NCBI GenBank assembly: GCA_030789695.1
Contig: CM061142.1
Location: forward strand, 160,210,391 to 160,274,390
From: Scilla litardierei
Taxonomy: Eukaryota; Streptophyta; Magnoliopsida; Asparagales; Asparagaceae
DNA length: 64,000 nt
Direction of reading: 5' to 3'
Under the pieces are notes generated by a model. It saw only the letters and a program-made list of their open reading frames with translations, was not told the origin of the DNA and ran no database searches. The position numbers were made by a program, and so were the translations under genes. Below, piece after piece: positions 1 through 11,494 of this stretch (position 1 is the first letter of the stretch; each line of letters opens with the position of its first letter).

Positions 1-411
1 GGGCCCTATCCTAGGTTGCTATAGACCGGCAATAGCGCGAGAGCGTGAGCTTGGTTCTCTATTCAGTTACGACTAGTTCACCTCAACACAAGTCTAGTAA
101 TATTGAGATTCACTATTTACAATGATGTATGACGATCCGTGGTGGGGATTCCCTAACCCTAAACTCTTTTATTATCTTGTATTTAAATCGATACTTATCC
201 GACTTCTCTATCTCCGACACCGACATCCACCACCATTTCCATTATATCATTTCATAACCATCTCCACCAATAAAGCATTCGTAGTCGAGCCATCCTAGGA
301 TAGATTGGAACCAACACCACCTCCTCGTGTTCGATACCCGTTCGCCACTACACCGTGCGCTTGCGGTAAAACTATAGTCGTCATCCCGGGTGTATATCCG
401 GGGCGCGATCA
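1..411 (+). repeat. E1 5' LTR, 3' part only
   Basis: This matches 5832-6222 nearly base for base and ends in CGATCA just before the primer-binding site. About 1.6 kb of the LTR lies to the left of the window, judging from the 2007-bp 3' LTR. Confidence 0.85.
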
Positions 412-417
412 AGTTTT

Positions 418-435
418 TGGCGCCGTTGCCGGGGA
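418..435 (+). promoter_or_regulatory. Primer-binding site of E1, tRNA-Asp type
   Basis: TGGCGCCGTTGCCGGGGA stands 6 bases after the LTR end. It is complementary to the 3' end of plant tRNA-Asp, the primer typical of the Athila/Tat (Ogre-type) gypsy groups. This suggests that E1 uses the machinery of such an element. Confidence 0.8.
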
Positions 436-624
436 GGTGTTTCCCGTTGGGTGCCAATTTGTCACAATTAGGTTGATTAGACTACGAAAAAAAATTAATT
501 AAACTAACAAAATGAAATTTTCACCCCCCACCATTATTATCATTTATATATTCTTTTGTGCCACTGATATCTTTGTGCCACTGATATCTTTTCTCCAGGT
601 ATTTATCTTTGTTGATCAGGTGCT

Positions 625-2224
625 ATGGATTATACTATGTGGACCACAGATTTTGATCAGAGTGCTCAGATGGGAGATTACTATTTTGATCAGAGTACTC
701 AGATGGGAGAATACTATTATGATCAGAGTGCTCAGACAGGAGAATACTATTTTGATCAGAGTGCTCAGATGGGAGAATACCTTTTTAAGGAGATGCACTG
801 GCCCGAGCTTGATGAGAGACAAAGGATCGTTTTTGATGAGATGCATGCACACCAGGTTGAAATGCAAGCCGGGCTTGAAAAGAGTAACCTTCTATTGGAA
901 CGGGTGAAGAGGCAACTTGAAATGAATGCGCTCATGTTTAAGGTTGCAATGATTCCCAAAGATATCAGTTCTGTTCCTTCATCTTATGGGCAAGAAGCAT
1001 CTCCAGTCATATTACCAAAGCCAGAATGTGCCGCCGTCGATCCCACATCCTTCAATACATCTGTTGCATATGAAGAGTGGATGGACGAAGGAACAGTGGA
1101 GGAAGCAGAAATTGAGCCACCAGCGCAGCCAGAGGAGGATGGATTTCAGAGATTATTGGAGGGTCTCTTGGAGTCAGTGAGGTTCACCAGTTCAGAGAGC
1201 ATTACAGCAGGTGATGCATTTGAGCTACGATTTGCAGATTTTGTTATGAACCGTGTTTCAGCTGCAGGAACAATTGAGGAGGACATCCATGTCAGTCTTG
1301 AGGGGGGATAGACTATATTTTCGGATTGCTTGCGGGCATTCCCCTCCACATGATACATCCCCATAAGCTGACACACCTGAGCAGCCAGCATCACCATCCC
1401 AGAGAGAGCCTACATTGATAGTTGATGAGAAGGCAAAGGAGCACACTATCGAGCCAGAGCATATTGCCGAGGAGGCCTCACATACGGAGCCAGAGCATGC
1501 TTTTGAGGAGGCCTTACACACAGAGCCAGAGCTTATCACCGAGGAGGTCGTGCATCGGGACGAGGACACAGCCATTCATGAGGATCCCGAGCACTATTCT
1601 CCTCCATTAGAGCTCCCGCAGCCACCTCATCCTTCCACTGACGTCGAGGACTATCCCACAGAGCTTACTGCTCCCACTCAGGGAGATATTTTTACCCACT
1701 CCATTTCTGAATCATGCATTCCATCCGATATTTATTTTGATTCAGATATTTTTGACACGTCATACCTTTTGCAGCACACATACGATTATGGACCGGAGGT
1801 ATGCTTGGACGTGTCACAGTTTGAGGAGCCTATCGAGGAGGTTCACACCTATGATCTAGATTTACCTGAGTAGCATAGAGAAGACACCATGGAGGCAGCT
1901 ATCACGGCAAGTGAGGATATTGGATTATTTCCAGGGAAGTATCATCAACCATCATTTATTCCATATATTTTTATAGACGATCCTCTTTGGGATACTTTTA
2001 TTACGAGGGTGAATTTTTTGCAGCGAACTGATGCATCCTATTCTCTGCAGGGTACAGGTGGAGTCCTTGTGGGAATGCTGGAGGATGCATTGCTGGAGTT
2101 CGTTGGAGTCCGTAGACACACGCGTCTGGCGGAGCCACGGAAGGAGCAGTTGGAGCAGTTGCCTGCACCGACAAAGATACTGGATCCGCCTTTTGCTATA
2201 GGTGATATCAATCCAGTAGTGTAG
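625..2224 (+). pseudogene. Broken acidic ORF of E1, function unknown
   Basis: Three consecutive open stretches (625-1311, 1415-1873, 1889-2224) look like one former reading frame of about 530 codons. The first is in frame 1 and ends just after a run of six G at 1302-1307, a likely site of the frame change. The second and third share frame 2 and are separated only by a TAG at 1871-1873. The N-terminus has four copies of an 11-residue unit (FDQSAQMGEYY-like), then a charged, helix-prone part. The middle is very acidic, with loose repeats around TEPEH and EEA. The end has no motif I know. It lies where gag would lie, about 190 bp after the primer-binding site. I see no zinc knuckle and no catalytic motif. 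A Gag-like or element-specific accessory protein is possible, but I do not recognise a family. Confidence 0.5.
649..782 (+). repeat. 33-bp tandem repeat, 4 copies, in the E1 ORF
   Basis: Four in-frame units of 33 bp begin with TTTGATCAGAGTGCTCAG or close variants and encode FDQSAQMGEYY-like 11-mers. Differences are few and mostly keep the frame. Confidence 0.85.
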
Positions 2225-4194
2225 AAATTTTTATGCTTTAAATAAACACGAATCCTCTCGACAGCGAGAGGACCGTATAGATTTTCTTGAATAAATATCA
2301 CCTCATATGACGGCAACAAAAATCTTTTACACCCCAAACCCATTATATATATTAATTCCCCTCTCCATATTTTGATACGCCACATCCTTTTGCTCACCAC
2401 CATCGAGCATTTCTTTCAATTGAATACTCACTTTCTTATTCATTTGACTTGATCACGCTTTGCAAAGCCATGACATTTTTGATCGAGTCATTTGAATAGG
2501 ATTGTTTTTTATAATCTTGGGGGAAGGCGCTCTCATGCATCATTGTATGTGCATGTAGTTGCATTAGGATTTCATGTCATTCATAACATCATTTTTCATT
2601 CACCCCCTTATTACTATCGTTGTTCCTCATATTCTTTCATTATGATCACATTGAGGACAATGTGAAGTTTAAGCTTGGGGGAGTGCATTTCCATGCCATT
2701 TAGATGCATTAGTTGCATTTTTACTTTATTTTAGGATTTTTAAAATTTTTCAAAATTTTTCAAAATTTTTGCATCATCTTTTTGATTTTTCCATCTTATT
2801 TTCCTTTTATGTGTGTTCATGCATCATATTGTGTGCTTGTTTTTCTTTTCTTTCCTCTCTTTTATTTTATATCTTTATTTTCTTTTCCTCCTTCCGCTAG
2901 ATTTGTTCCTTATGATGATGTCTCTTATTGCTTTAGTAACCATCACGATGCTTATTATTCCTTGTCATGCAACTTAGAGTATTTCATAGTCCTACTATCC
3001 ATGTGCTTGCTTATATATTCTTTTGATGATTCCTCTATATGAATGCATGATATTCATTGAAACTGAATGTATGGATTAGTGTTTAGTATGCTTTTGTTGG
3101 AAATGCACCAAGATTCACGCATCATTAGTATATCTGAAGCATCAGTTTTATTGTCTTATTCACCTTCTGTTGCATGCCTCATATGGTTGTAAAATTTACT
3201 GCTTGACTTCACTATTTATTGAAATGATTGAGAATATCCATGCTTACATATGAGTTTTAGTTGAAGTATTATTTTATTGAACCGTTCGTGCACATCTTAG
3301 AGTGAACCGAGTGTTACATTATTTCTTTCTCCACATATATCTTTTTATTCTCTACATGTCACTTGAGTTCACCTCCTAAAGCTACTTATATCGCATCTAT
3401 TTCCCAAAAATCCACACAAAAGAAAAAGTTAGCTTCAAAAAAGTCCAAACATCCAAAAAGGAGCCAAAATCCAAAAATACAAATCATACAGCTCCTACAA
3501 AAATTCAAAAAGAAAAAATGAGAAGCAAAATGTTCAAAAAGAAAAAGAAAGATATTTCTCTATCTCATTATTGGAGCCACAAAATACTTGGGAAAACCAT
3601 GGCAAAAATCCCATTTTCCACTATCATATTCCTTTAGATGTGACGCCTCAAGCTAAGCTTGGGGGGGTGAATTCATTTGACCATATGAGTGAGTATGACA
3701 GTAGAGTAGAGACGTGCATGAATGGGAATATTTGATAATGCTTAGACTTTGCAAAATATATTAGATATGGAGATTTTTCATGATTTGAAATAAGTATGTG
3801 AATGCCATGACTCTTATTCTATTCTCTATTGCATGCTTGGTGTGTATCTTATATGCTTCATTTATAACTTTTGATTGAAAAGTGCATTGCCAACATTTGT
3901 ATATTAAGTTCTATGAAATGTGTGATGTGGATATGAATTGATTGTATGAATTTAGAGAGTCCCTCTTATTGCTCTTAAAAGCTTGCAAGTACCATGTCTA
4001 AGTAAGATTTGAAATCCTTATAGCATGTGATTCGTATTTTCCAAGTTATCGTGATGTGTAGCTTATGGCTTGAGATCTGAGAGAATAATCTAGCAACCAC
4101 TTCCACCTCGTGTTCTTTCTTTTTCTTTCGTTTCATTTTCTTTATTTTCATCTCCCGAGTTCATCTCTCTACTTATCTTCATCGAGGACGAGTA
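2225..4194 (+). other. Long non-coding 3' internal region of E1 with repeated polypurine boxes
   Basis: No credible gene. The box AAGCTTGGGGG occurs at 2671-2683 and 3655-3667 and again as the true polypurine tract near 4201. The phrase TTGAGGACAATGTGAAG precedes the first box. An A-rich tract lies at 3400-3560. The same landmarks, including the text after the second box, occur inverted in E2 (22758-25343), so this region is shared by two element families. Confidence 0.7.
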
Positions 4195-4213
4195 AGAGGT
4201 AAGCTTGGGGGAT
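4195..4213 (+). promoter_or_regulatory. Polypurine tract of E1
   Basis: GAGGTAAGCTTGGGGGAT lies directly before the 3' LTR start TGATCG at 4216, the expected position of the plus-strand primer. Confidence 0.75.
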
Positions 4214-4215
4214 TT

Positions 4216-6222
4216 TGATCGGTCCATATTTTACACCTTTTTCTCGCATGTTTTCACGCCATTTCGATTGCCCATATTGCGTTTTTCAAGATTATTCGAC
4301 AATATTGCGATGCTTTTCACTATTTCTTGGTTTTGTCGGATTTCAAGAAATATGGAGCGATCGGGAGGAAAAATGAGCTTAAAGGATTTGCACCCACTCC
4401 GGAGTGTCAACCATGGCCCTTTTGAGGGTTATTCTGCAATGGAAGACGAGTGGAAAAAGAAAGAACGCCGTAGGAGCGACAAGGAAGCGAAAAGATGGAG
4501 ATTGGGCATTTTCAGCATGCCACTCGGCTGAGTGAATGAGTCACTCGGCCGAGCATTGAGACCCCGCTCGGCCGGCTAGATCGGATACGCAACAGAGATG
4601 TATCAGCGTGCACTCGGCCGAGCATCGCACGCCCACTCGGCCGAGTGCGGAGACTCCGTCCGCCTGAGTGGCACCCAGACGACGGCAAGCCAAAATGTCC
4701 AACTGTCTGTAATCTGTCAGTCGACTACGAGCTCCGACTCGGCCGAGTTCCAAAAGTCCCTCGGCCAAGTTCCAAAAGTCCATCGGCCGAGTGACATTTG
4801 CCACTCGGCCGAGTGATGCCGAGGACATGCAGCGCCCAGATTTTCAGACAGCCTCCCACTCTTTTGAAATCTGCTATCATTCCAGCACGCAAAGTATTTC
4901 TCTCATATTTTTTATGGATAGTAGACTTCATGACGATTCCAATGCCGCCAAGAACGTGCAAATCGGAGGTCGGACGAAATTTGGAGAATTTCTGCAAGTT
5001 GATGCTGCAGTGCTGGAATTTCCACTCGGCCGAGTCACATTTTCCACTCGGCCGAGTCGGCGACGGGCCCAGATTTTAAGTTGCGGTTTGGGCTGTTTTT
5101 GGGCACGAATTTGAGGGGTTTTCTAGGGTTTCTTGCTAGGGTTTTGGGGGAGTATTTAAGGGTTTTGTAGCCACTATTAGAGGGGGATCCCCCATGTTTT
5201 CTTAGGTTCCCATATGTTTTCTAGGTGATTATTTTAGAGGTTAGGCCATGCCCTAGGCCCCCTCTTGGATCTAAAAGCTTGTATTTGGATTGAAGATCTT
5301 CATCAAAGCTAAGTTTTTTTATTCTTATTATTTGAATCTTTGTTTTTCTATCTTTTTTATGCAAGCAATGGTTTTTATTGATCTATATATCGTTATTGCA
5401 TGCTTGAGTAGATTTGTTGTTCTAGGGCATGGGGATGAACCCTATGGATCTAATTTCATATTTGTGATGAATGAACCTCTAAATTGCTAGGATTGCTAGG
5501 AGATTAGGTTGTGATTGATTTATTACGAATAGCTAGGGATTTCCATCGATTGGGGTTTGCAAGAGATTGGATTCTAATCGATGGGAAGGCCTAGATATTT
5601 GATTTAGATTTACAATTGGATTTCCCTAGATTTGGTTTGCAAGAGATTGGACCAAAGCTATGATTTTTAATTGTAAATCTATACACATATTCGTTTGCAA
5701 GAGATTGGACGAATACGAGCTATCACAACCTAGATCGTGACTCGAGTTTGCACGAGAGTGGGCTCGAAGAGCGATTGAACGATGATGTCGATCCTAATGC
5801 TAGTGGCTTAGGTTAGGGTTTGCAAGAGATTGGGCCCTATCCTAGGTTGCTATAGACCGGCAATAGCGCGAGAGCGTGAGCTTGGTTCTCTATTCAGTTA
5901 CGACTAGTTCACCTCAACACAAGTCTAGTAATATTGAGATTCACTATTTACAATGATGTATGACGATCCGTGGTGGGGATTCCCTAACCCTAGACTCTTT
6001 TATTATCTTGTATTTAAATCGATACTTATCCGACTTCTCTATCTCCGACACCGACATCCACCACCATTTCCATTATATCATTTCATAACCATCTCCACCA
6101 ATAAAGCATTCGTAGTCGAGCCATCCTAGGATAGATTGGAACCAACACCACCTCCTCGTGTTCGATACCCGCTCGCCACTACACCGTGCGCTTGCGGTAA
6201 AACTACAGTCGTCACGCGATCA
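4216..6222 (+). repeat. E1 3' LTR (2007 bp)
   Basis: It runs from TGATCGG after the polypurine tract to CGATCA at 6222. A TATA-like box TATTTAAG is at 5153-5160. The upstream part carries the palindrome array at 4519-5061. Bases 5700-5830 contain several copies of the phrase TTTGCAAGAGATTGG. The short open frames in it look accidental. Confidence 0.85.
4519..5061 (+). repeat. Array of CTCGGCCGAG palindromes in the E1 LTR
   Basis: About ten copies of CACTCGGCCGAGTG or close variants occur between 4519 and 5061, in clusters near 4520-4650, 4737-4815 and 5024-5061. They lie upstream of the TATA-like box, thus in the likely U3 region. Each is self-complementary. Confidence 0.85.
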
Positions 6223-7017
6223 CTGTCCCCACGAGATCTGTCCGCAGCCTTCCCGCGACGCTAGCTTGTTGTTTTGCCATTGGACTGATCATGCTCGCTG
6301 CCCACACTTCGTCCGCTGCCCGGACGTGTCTCACTACGCTACCCGTAGTCGAGACGACGTAGACACCGTGAATCACCTGCAGTTCAGACGTTACGTCCGC
6401 ACTACTCCAGACACTGGAGATGTTGGTTCCCCTATACTCGTAGAAACCCTAACTTTACGCCATCAAAACCTAACTAAAATCGGCAACTTAACATATTAAA
6501 TCTACTTTCTGCTTCCTTAAAACGATGTAGAACTGTAGATCGACTATCGGACTTTTTGACTGTCCACATAGGATAGAATCGTCGGATAGGTTGAACGGAC
6601 ACTTTGACTTGTGACTGTTAGGGTAGCCACGTCCAACCTAGAAACGAACCTAAATAGGATTTATTGAAAATCGTGACCTGACACCGTCGCCGTGACACTG
6701 TTTTAGACGGACTACCGCGGACGCGACGACTGGACGAGACGCCCCGGACGGACGACACACTCGCCACCGCAGGCAAGTGTATCCACTTGCTCTTTTGGCC
6801 GTGCTTAGGCCTTAGTTTGTTAGAACTGTTAACTGTGAACAAAGAGAACCGGACATGAAATGATAGCGTCCGGGACGTCCCTCGACGGCTCAGACTTGAC
6901 GACGAAGTCTGAGCCTAACAACAACTTTTGACATCGTAGGACTATCTTGTGTGTGCATGCGTGTGGACACCCTAGAATAACCTTTCCTGTCTTGTCACGT
7001 CCCGTCCCGTCTTGCAT

Positions 7018-7160
7018 AGCCCAGAGGGCAATAGGGCACTCTCCGAGTGATCCCTCGTCGTGATACTCAGCCCAGAGGGCAATAGGGCACTCTCCGAGTG
7101 ATCCCTTGTCGTGATACACAGCCCAGAGGGCAATAGGGCACTTGCCAAGCTAGAGCGAGT
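7018..7160 (+). repeat. Tandem repeat of about 58 bp, 2.5 copies
   Basis: Units starting AGCCCAGAGGGCAATAGGGC follow one another from about 7018, 7070 and 7120. The first two are nearly identical and the third diverges after 25 bases. Confidence 0.85.
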
Positions 7161-7543
7161 TATCCCTTGTCTTGTCTTGCCTTGTCATGTCTTGAATACT
7201 TGGGGTTGGGGTAGGGTTGAGCGTGCACACGGGAAGAGGGTCTGCTCCCCCTCAAACCATAAGGCGTGAACCCTTTCGTGTCACACTTGTCTTGTCTTGT
7301 CCCACCATGTTCCGATTTTTCTTGACACCTGTTAGGTTAGTCCTGTTGTTGGTAGCACATGCTACGATAACTACTTGTCACGTTTTACTTTCCTGCTGCA
7401 TTTACTTTCTTTTGTTCCTCTGTTATAACCTCGGCATGCTAATCAACCATTAAACCATTGTTAAATAGTCGGTACACTTGCAGTAGAGTCTGACCCCTTC
7501 GTAGACTTTACCTGACGTACAGTTCCTTTCTTTTGGGTGTTGT

Positions 7544-7639
7544 ATGTCAGGTGTGGAGCCAGAGTACGTTGAAGAGGCGGAGGACGTAGAGCCGGAGGAC
7601 GCAGACTCAGAGTACGTGCCCGAGGAGGACCAGAGCTAG
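7544..7639 (+). CDS. Acidic micro-ORF in LTR S, 31 codons
   Basis: ATG at 7544 opens 31 codons ending in TAG at 7637-7639. The peptide starts MSGVEPEYVEEAEDVEPE and ends with EYVPEEDQS. It is extremely rich in Glu and Asp, with no Lys or Arg. It ends 340 bp before the LTR end. A similar 35-codon ORF stands 343 bp before the end of the G LTR, with the same landmarks: EPEY near the start, EPE in the middle, EYV then DQS at the stop. The surrounding DNA is less alike, which suggests selection on the peptide. A pyrimidine-rich tract and an AG lie just at the start, so this could instead be an exon of a spliced transcript. Confidence 0.45.
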   Translation: MSGVEPEYVEEAEDVEPEDADSEYVPEEDQS

Positions 7640-7979
7640 AGATCTTCACGTTGCTGATTTAGAGGTTTTACTGTAGTTTAGTTGGGTGCGTAGCACCGTT
7701 TACTTTCTGCCTAGGTTGGGTTCTTGCACCATTAGTTTACTTCCAGCTATTTTAGCCGTGTTGGCTTTTGTTTAGACTCCCCGTACTTTTCTGGATAACT
7801 GTTGAAATAAATGAATGCATCTCTTTTAGTACTTTTGTTGTACCGTACTAACCTGCAGGGACCTGTTCCTTCGTCTTGGAGTACCACGCAGACACTTATT
7901 AGGTCAGAGCTTCACAGCTCCGGCCTAAGCGGGCCTTGTCACGTTTCCCTTCCGTCGTTTTGGGAAGCGGGGTGTGACA

Positions 7980-8010
7980 GTCCCTCAAAACCTAACATTG
8001 GTATCAGAGC
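7980..8010 (+). promoter_or_regulatory. End of the X 5' LTR and its tRNA-iMet primer-binding site
   Basis: TGGTATCAGAGC at 7999-8010 is the standard plant primer-binding site for initiator tRNA-Met. It follows CTCAAAACCTAACA, the copia LTR terminus, with one base between. Confidence 0.75.
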
Positions 8011-8945
8011 TTTATGTCTACTTTTGATCTAAGGACTGCAATATTTTAACTGCAAGTATGCTTTTTAAATACATATAATATATGTTTTTAACTTTATGTG
8101 ATAATTGTTAAAAATGGAACAAACAAGGTAATAGATGCTTTGAAAAATTATTTTATGTGATAAAATTCTTTTTAGTAGCATGCTAATTTTAATGAGATGA
8201 TTTTAAAAAAAATGTTCTTGAATTAAAATTATGCGATAATTTTTAACATGAAAAAATTAATTTTATTAGATAAAATTTTTATGTTTTAAAATTATGCTTT
8301 AAATTTATGTGATAAAATTTTAAAGTTGCATGTTATGTTTGTTAGAAACATAAAATAATTATGAGATAATTATTGAATATTATCGAAACTAAATTTCATG
8401 TGATATGATTAAGTTGTTAATTTTAATGGCTATGTTTATTCTTGATCCTTATTTTATGACACAAGGAAACCTTTTATGGAAACTAACTTCTCAATACATG
8501 AGATGTAGTCTAGCTTGACACAAACTGTCGTGCCATGAATACACCGAGCGCCGGTGTAAGTTAAGCTAGACACGAAAACAAGGGTCCGACTAGACTAGTC
8601 ATTGTGATTTGGATGAGCACACTCATGATCATAAGTGGCTAGGGGTAAAAACCAATAAGAGAATTATATATGATATGATTAATGAAGAGTCATCAACCAA
8701 TCGCAGAGTCAAGCAATTTATTGAGCACACTCAAGGTTGTGAGGCTCATGGTGGTTGGATCTCTTTGCCATTAATTTAATTTAATTAAATCGTTCATTAT
8801 TGTGGCATAGTTAGATAAAATCCATTCTATCTATATTTTAAATGTAACATATGCTAAACTAAGATAGTTCTATGTTTACCGATGGAATCAAAAACATAAT
8901 ATTATAAGAGAATAAGTTAACTGGTCCAAATAGTTGGTTAATGGA
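8011..8945 (+). other. Leader of copia X, non-coding
   Basis: AT-rich sequence without a credible ORF. The motif GAGCACACTCAAGGTTGTGA or variants occurs near 8614 and 8721 and again after G near 18797 and 18935, which joins the two sides of the insertion into one leader/gag region. The gag gene itself is not recognisable. Confidence 0.55.
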
Positions 8946-9220
8946 TGTAACGACTGCTTTTCATGTATCTGGATTTATTATAATATAATATATGTTTTGG
9001 TGGATTTTCTCCTCATGTGTGATTTCCGTCTCCGTAGCTTTCATTTTCGATCGTTTCGTCGTGTTTTCTCGTTTCTCCTTAGGATCGTCGATTTCGAAGT
9101 ATTTCATTCGTGACGGACTTCATAACGGTCGTATCTTACTATTAGATCAAGCCTAGGAGTCTTAGGAATCGATCCCGGGGCCCCGCGCTCCGTATCGGAA
9201 CTTTTGGTGCTTATTAGCCG

Positions 9221-9640
9221 GTGTAAGAAGGGGCACCGACCGACTAGATGACGATCCAGTCGGTCGGCAATCCTTCTTGGACCGACTAGTTGGCTTTCTA
9301 AATTATTCAGGAGTTACTGTTTATCGTTTGTCGGTCTAAGAACGTTGGTTGACCGACTAGGTTGCAAACTAGTCGGTCAGCAATGCTTCTTTAACCGACT
9401 AACTCTTCAACTAAATTTTAGTGTCTATACTATTCACTCTTAGTCGGTCTAAGAACGTTCATCGACCGACTAGATGTTAAACTAGTCGGTCAGTATTTGT
9501 TCATGGACCGACTAATTCTAAATCCTATTTTAGTTCAGAAGTTACTGTTTACACTTAGTCGGTCTGCGTTGGTCGACCGACCGACTAGTTGCCAAACTAG
9601 TCAGTCAGTGGTTGCTCTTTGACCGACTAATCTGTGTTAA
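9221..9640 (+). repeat. Array of ACCGACTAG / CTAGTCGGT inverted motifs in the G 5' LTR
   Basis: About four units of 100-115 bp follow each other, each carrying TTAGTCGGTCTAAGAACG, then GACCGACTAG, a short loop, CTAGTCGGTCAG and finally GACCGACTAA. Neighbouring motifs can pair into hairpins. The array lies just upstream of the TATA-like box. Confidence 0.85.
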
Positions 9641-10900
9641 AACCCTAATTTCTGGGCAGCCGCCAGCCCAACCTATTTAAACCCCTCCCAAACGTTTTCT
9701 TCTTCCTCCACTCGACCCAAAACCCTAGTTTCTCCCCCTTTGAGCCCCCTTCTTCCCCAAACCCTTATTCCTTCATTCCAAGCCCTAAATCCATCATCCA
9801 AACCATCCATCAACTCATTCTACCTCTCATCTTCCCCAAAATCTCATCAAATCCCCAAAATCCCCCAAAAACCCTAGTTCTCCAAACTTCTCCATTCGTT
9901 TCCAGATCTGGTCCCTAGGTTCCCCGGAGTGTTTCTTCCGCCTCCTCTCGGTAAGAAATCGATCTCTTGATGTTTTCATAACCTTTTTGTATTTTTATGA
10001 AACCCTAATGAATGAATGTTGTTTTGATGATTTTTTCCCCATAACAGCGATTTCCCCGTAGATTAGCATCCGCGAGACGAACCTTCGTGATCGTCATCCC
10101 CGGTGCTAGTCAAGTGAAACTTGCCACTTAGGGTTTAGGCCATGTTTTAGGCCATTTTGCTAGTTGTAGGCGTAAAAGAGGCTAGGCGACGAAATGATAC
10201 TCGCCTAGGCACAAATTGGGGAACTAGCTTGACAACGAAGCTAGTTCCGACTTTTAGCATGTTGCACAATTACCATGTCATGTTTACTTTCCATTAACGG
10301 TACGCAAATTAATTGTCATGTCATTGCATCCTTTAAGTATTTCCGTGAATGCGTAGCTTCGCTACAATACTTGTATTCCTGGCTCGTGACCAGAAGCGAG
10401 CATAATGAGTTGCTAACCCCAACGCTCGATATTGAATTATGAACTAAGAAACAAGCTCACGTGCGGGGCAACCCTGGCTCACTTGCTGGGCTCATGTACA
10501 GGGACCCTGGCTTGTTTACGTGTGGGATGTGGTAAGGGTTAAGCGGCCATTCAACTGGGAGTCTGCCCGATCAGCAACTGCAGTTGTAAGGCGTAAACTC
10601 TGGGGGGTAGTGTTTAGTGCCGATCGGTGTGAATGATGTACCATTCAGCTGAAGGGCGTAAACATCTACAAAACAACGTGAAATGATTGAGATTGTTAGT
10701 AGCTTGGCTACTCTAGTCTTGTCCCGATAATTGTCCCCTTGTACAAATTGTCTTGCCATGTTTTAAATTGTGCACTCATGTTATAACTGCCATGTCATGC
10801 ATACTAGAACTGCTAGGTTGCTAGTTGCCTTACTTTCAGTTTTCTTGCTCAAGTCTTTTAGACTTGCTGACATGTGCCCCTTTACTCTTTTGGGTGACAC

Positions 10901-11008
10901 ATGTTAGATCCTGAGCCTGAGTACCTTGTTGAGGACGAGGTGTTTGCTGACGCCGAGCCCGAGCTTGTGTTTGACGGGGAGTACGTGGACACTGGGGACC
11001 AGTCCTAG
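10901..11008 (+). CDS. Acidic micro-ORF in the G 5' LTR, 35 codons
   Basis: ATG at 10901 opens 35 codons to TAG at 11006-11008. The peptide begins MLDPEPEYLVEDEVF and ends with EYVDTGDQS, and it has no basic residue. The spacing to the LTR end (343 bp) and the residue pattern match the micro-ORF of S. It is preceded by a pyrimidine-rich tract and TGTTAG, so an internal exon is an alternative reading. I do not recognise the peptide. Confidence 0.45.
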   Translation: MLDPEPEYLVEDEVFADAEPELVFDGEYVDTGDQS

Positions 11009-11494
11009 TGTCTTCGTTGTGTTTTACTTTTGTTTAGACAGTTGTTTGTTATCGGTGCGTAGCACCTATACTTTGTTATGTCGTTGCTTTTGTTGGCCTT
11101 GTTCTGGGCCTTTAGACTCTTTCTTTTAGCCTGGTGGCTTTTCTGGATGTTGGACTTATTTTCATGTTGGACAATTTATGAGATGTGAGATTTGATTTCA
11201 GTCTCTCCTTGTGTTATTATTGTTGTTCCGTTGTGGTTACAGGGACCTGCTTATTTTCTATTGACGCTTATCGGGTTTGGGGCTTCACAGCTCCACTCTT
11301 GTGCGGACCTTTTCACGTCTCGCCTCCATTTTAGGGAAGCGGGTCGTGACAGGTTTTGTTGGTGGCCCATGCAGGTCCTTCTGTAACTGCGATTTTTGGA
11401 ATGACGATAATAATATTAGAATGTCCAATAAACTAAGTTCGACGTCCGAGTCATAAGCTATGAGTCTAATCTGATTCGTTCTCTGTGTCACTAG

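Larger units (their letters stand above)
1..6222 (+). mobile_element. E1: non-autonomous LTR retrotransposon (LARD-like), 5' end outside the window
   Basis: Bases 1-411 are repeated at 5832-6222, giving the end of a 5' LTR and a full 3' LTR. Between them are a tRNA-Asp primer-binding site, one decayed ORF that is not a polymerase, a long non-coding stretch and a polypurine tract. No protease, reverse transcriptase or integrase is visible, so the element must have been mobilised in trans. The LTR starts TGATCG and ends CGATCA, a proper inverted terminus. In about 385 comparable bases the two LTRs differ by three substitutions and one 21-bp deletion near 6214, so insertion is recent. E1 lies inside the gypsy LTR fragment S. 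The left TSD is outside the window. Confidence 0.85.
6223..7979 (+). mobile_element. S: gypsy LTR fragment related to the LTR of G
   Basis: The right half parallels the end of the G LTR (10760-11351): an acidic micro-ORF, the phrase GTGCGTAGCACC, then CTTCACAGCTCC and an end in GAAGCGGGGTGTGACA against GAAGCGGGTCGTGACA in G. The left end is cut by E1. After 7979 the sequence switches to the end of a copia LTR, so S is probably a solo or truncated LTR inserted in the 5' LTR of X. Confidence 0.65.
8946..11351 (+). repeat. G 5' LTR (2406 bp)
   Basis: From TGTAACGAC to GTCGTGACA. It contains a palindrome array (9221-9640), a TATA-like box TATTTAAA at 9674-9681 followed by a CT-rich tract with AAACCCTAG motifs, and the acidic micro-ORF at 10901-11008. 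Confidence 0.92.

Noticed and set aside
5290..5490. Short hydrophobic ORF in the E1 LTR (66 codons)
   Set aside because: T-rich composition gives Phe/Tyr/Ile runs; the related E7 LTR region gives no support for a conserved frame.
9221..9640. CRISPR-like array of short repeats and spacers
   Set aside because: Plant LTR context, the repeats alternate orientation, the units are 100 bp and the same array occurs in the other LTR.
9700..9900. Telomere-like AAACCCT motifs
   Set aside because: Scattered CCCTAG/AACCCTA words in a CT-rich promoter tract of the G LTR, not a tandem array.
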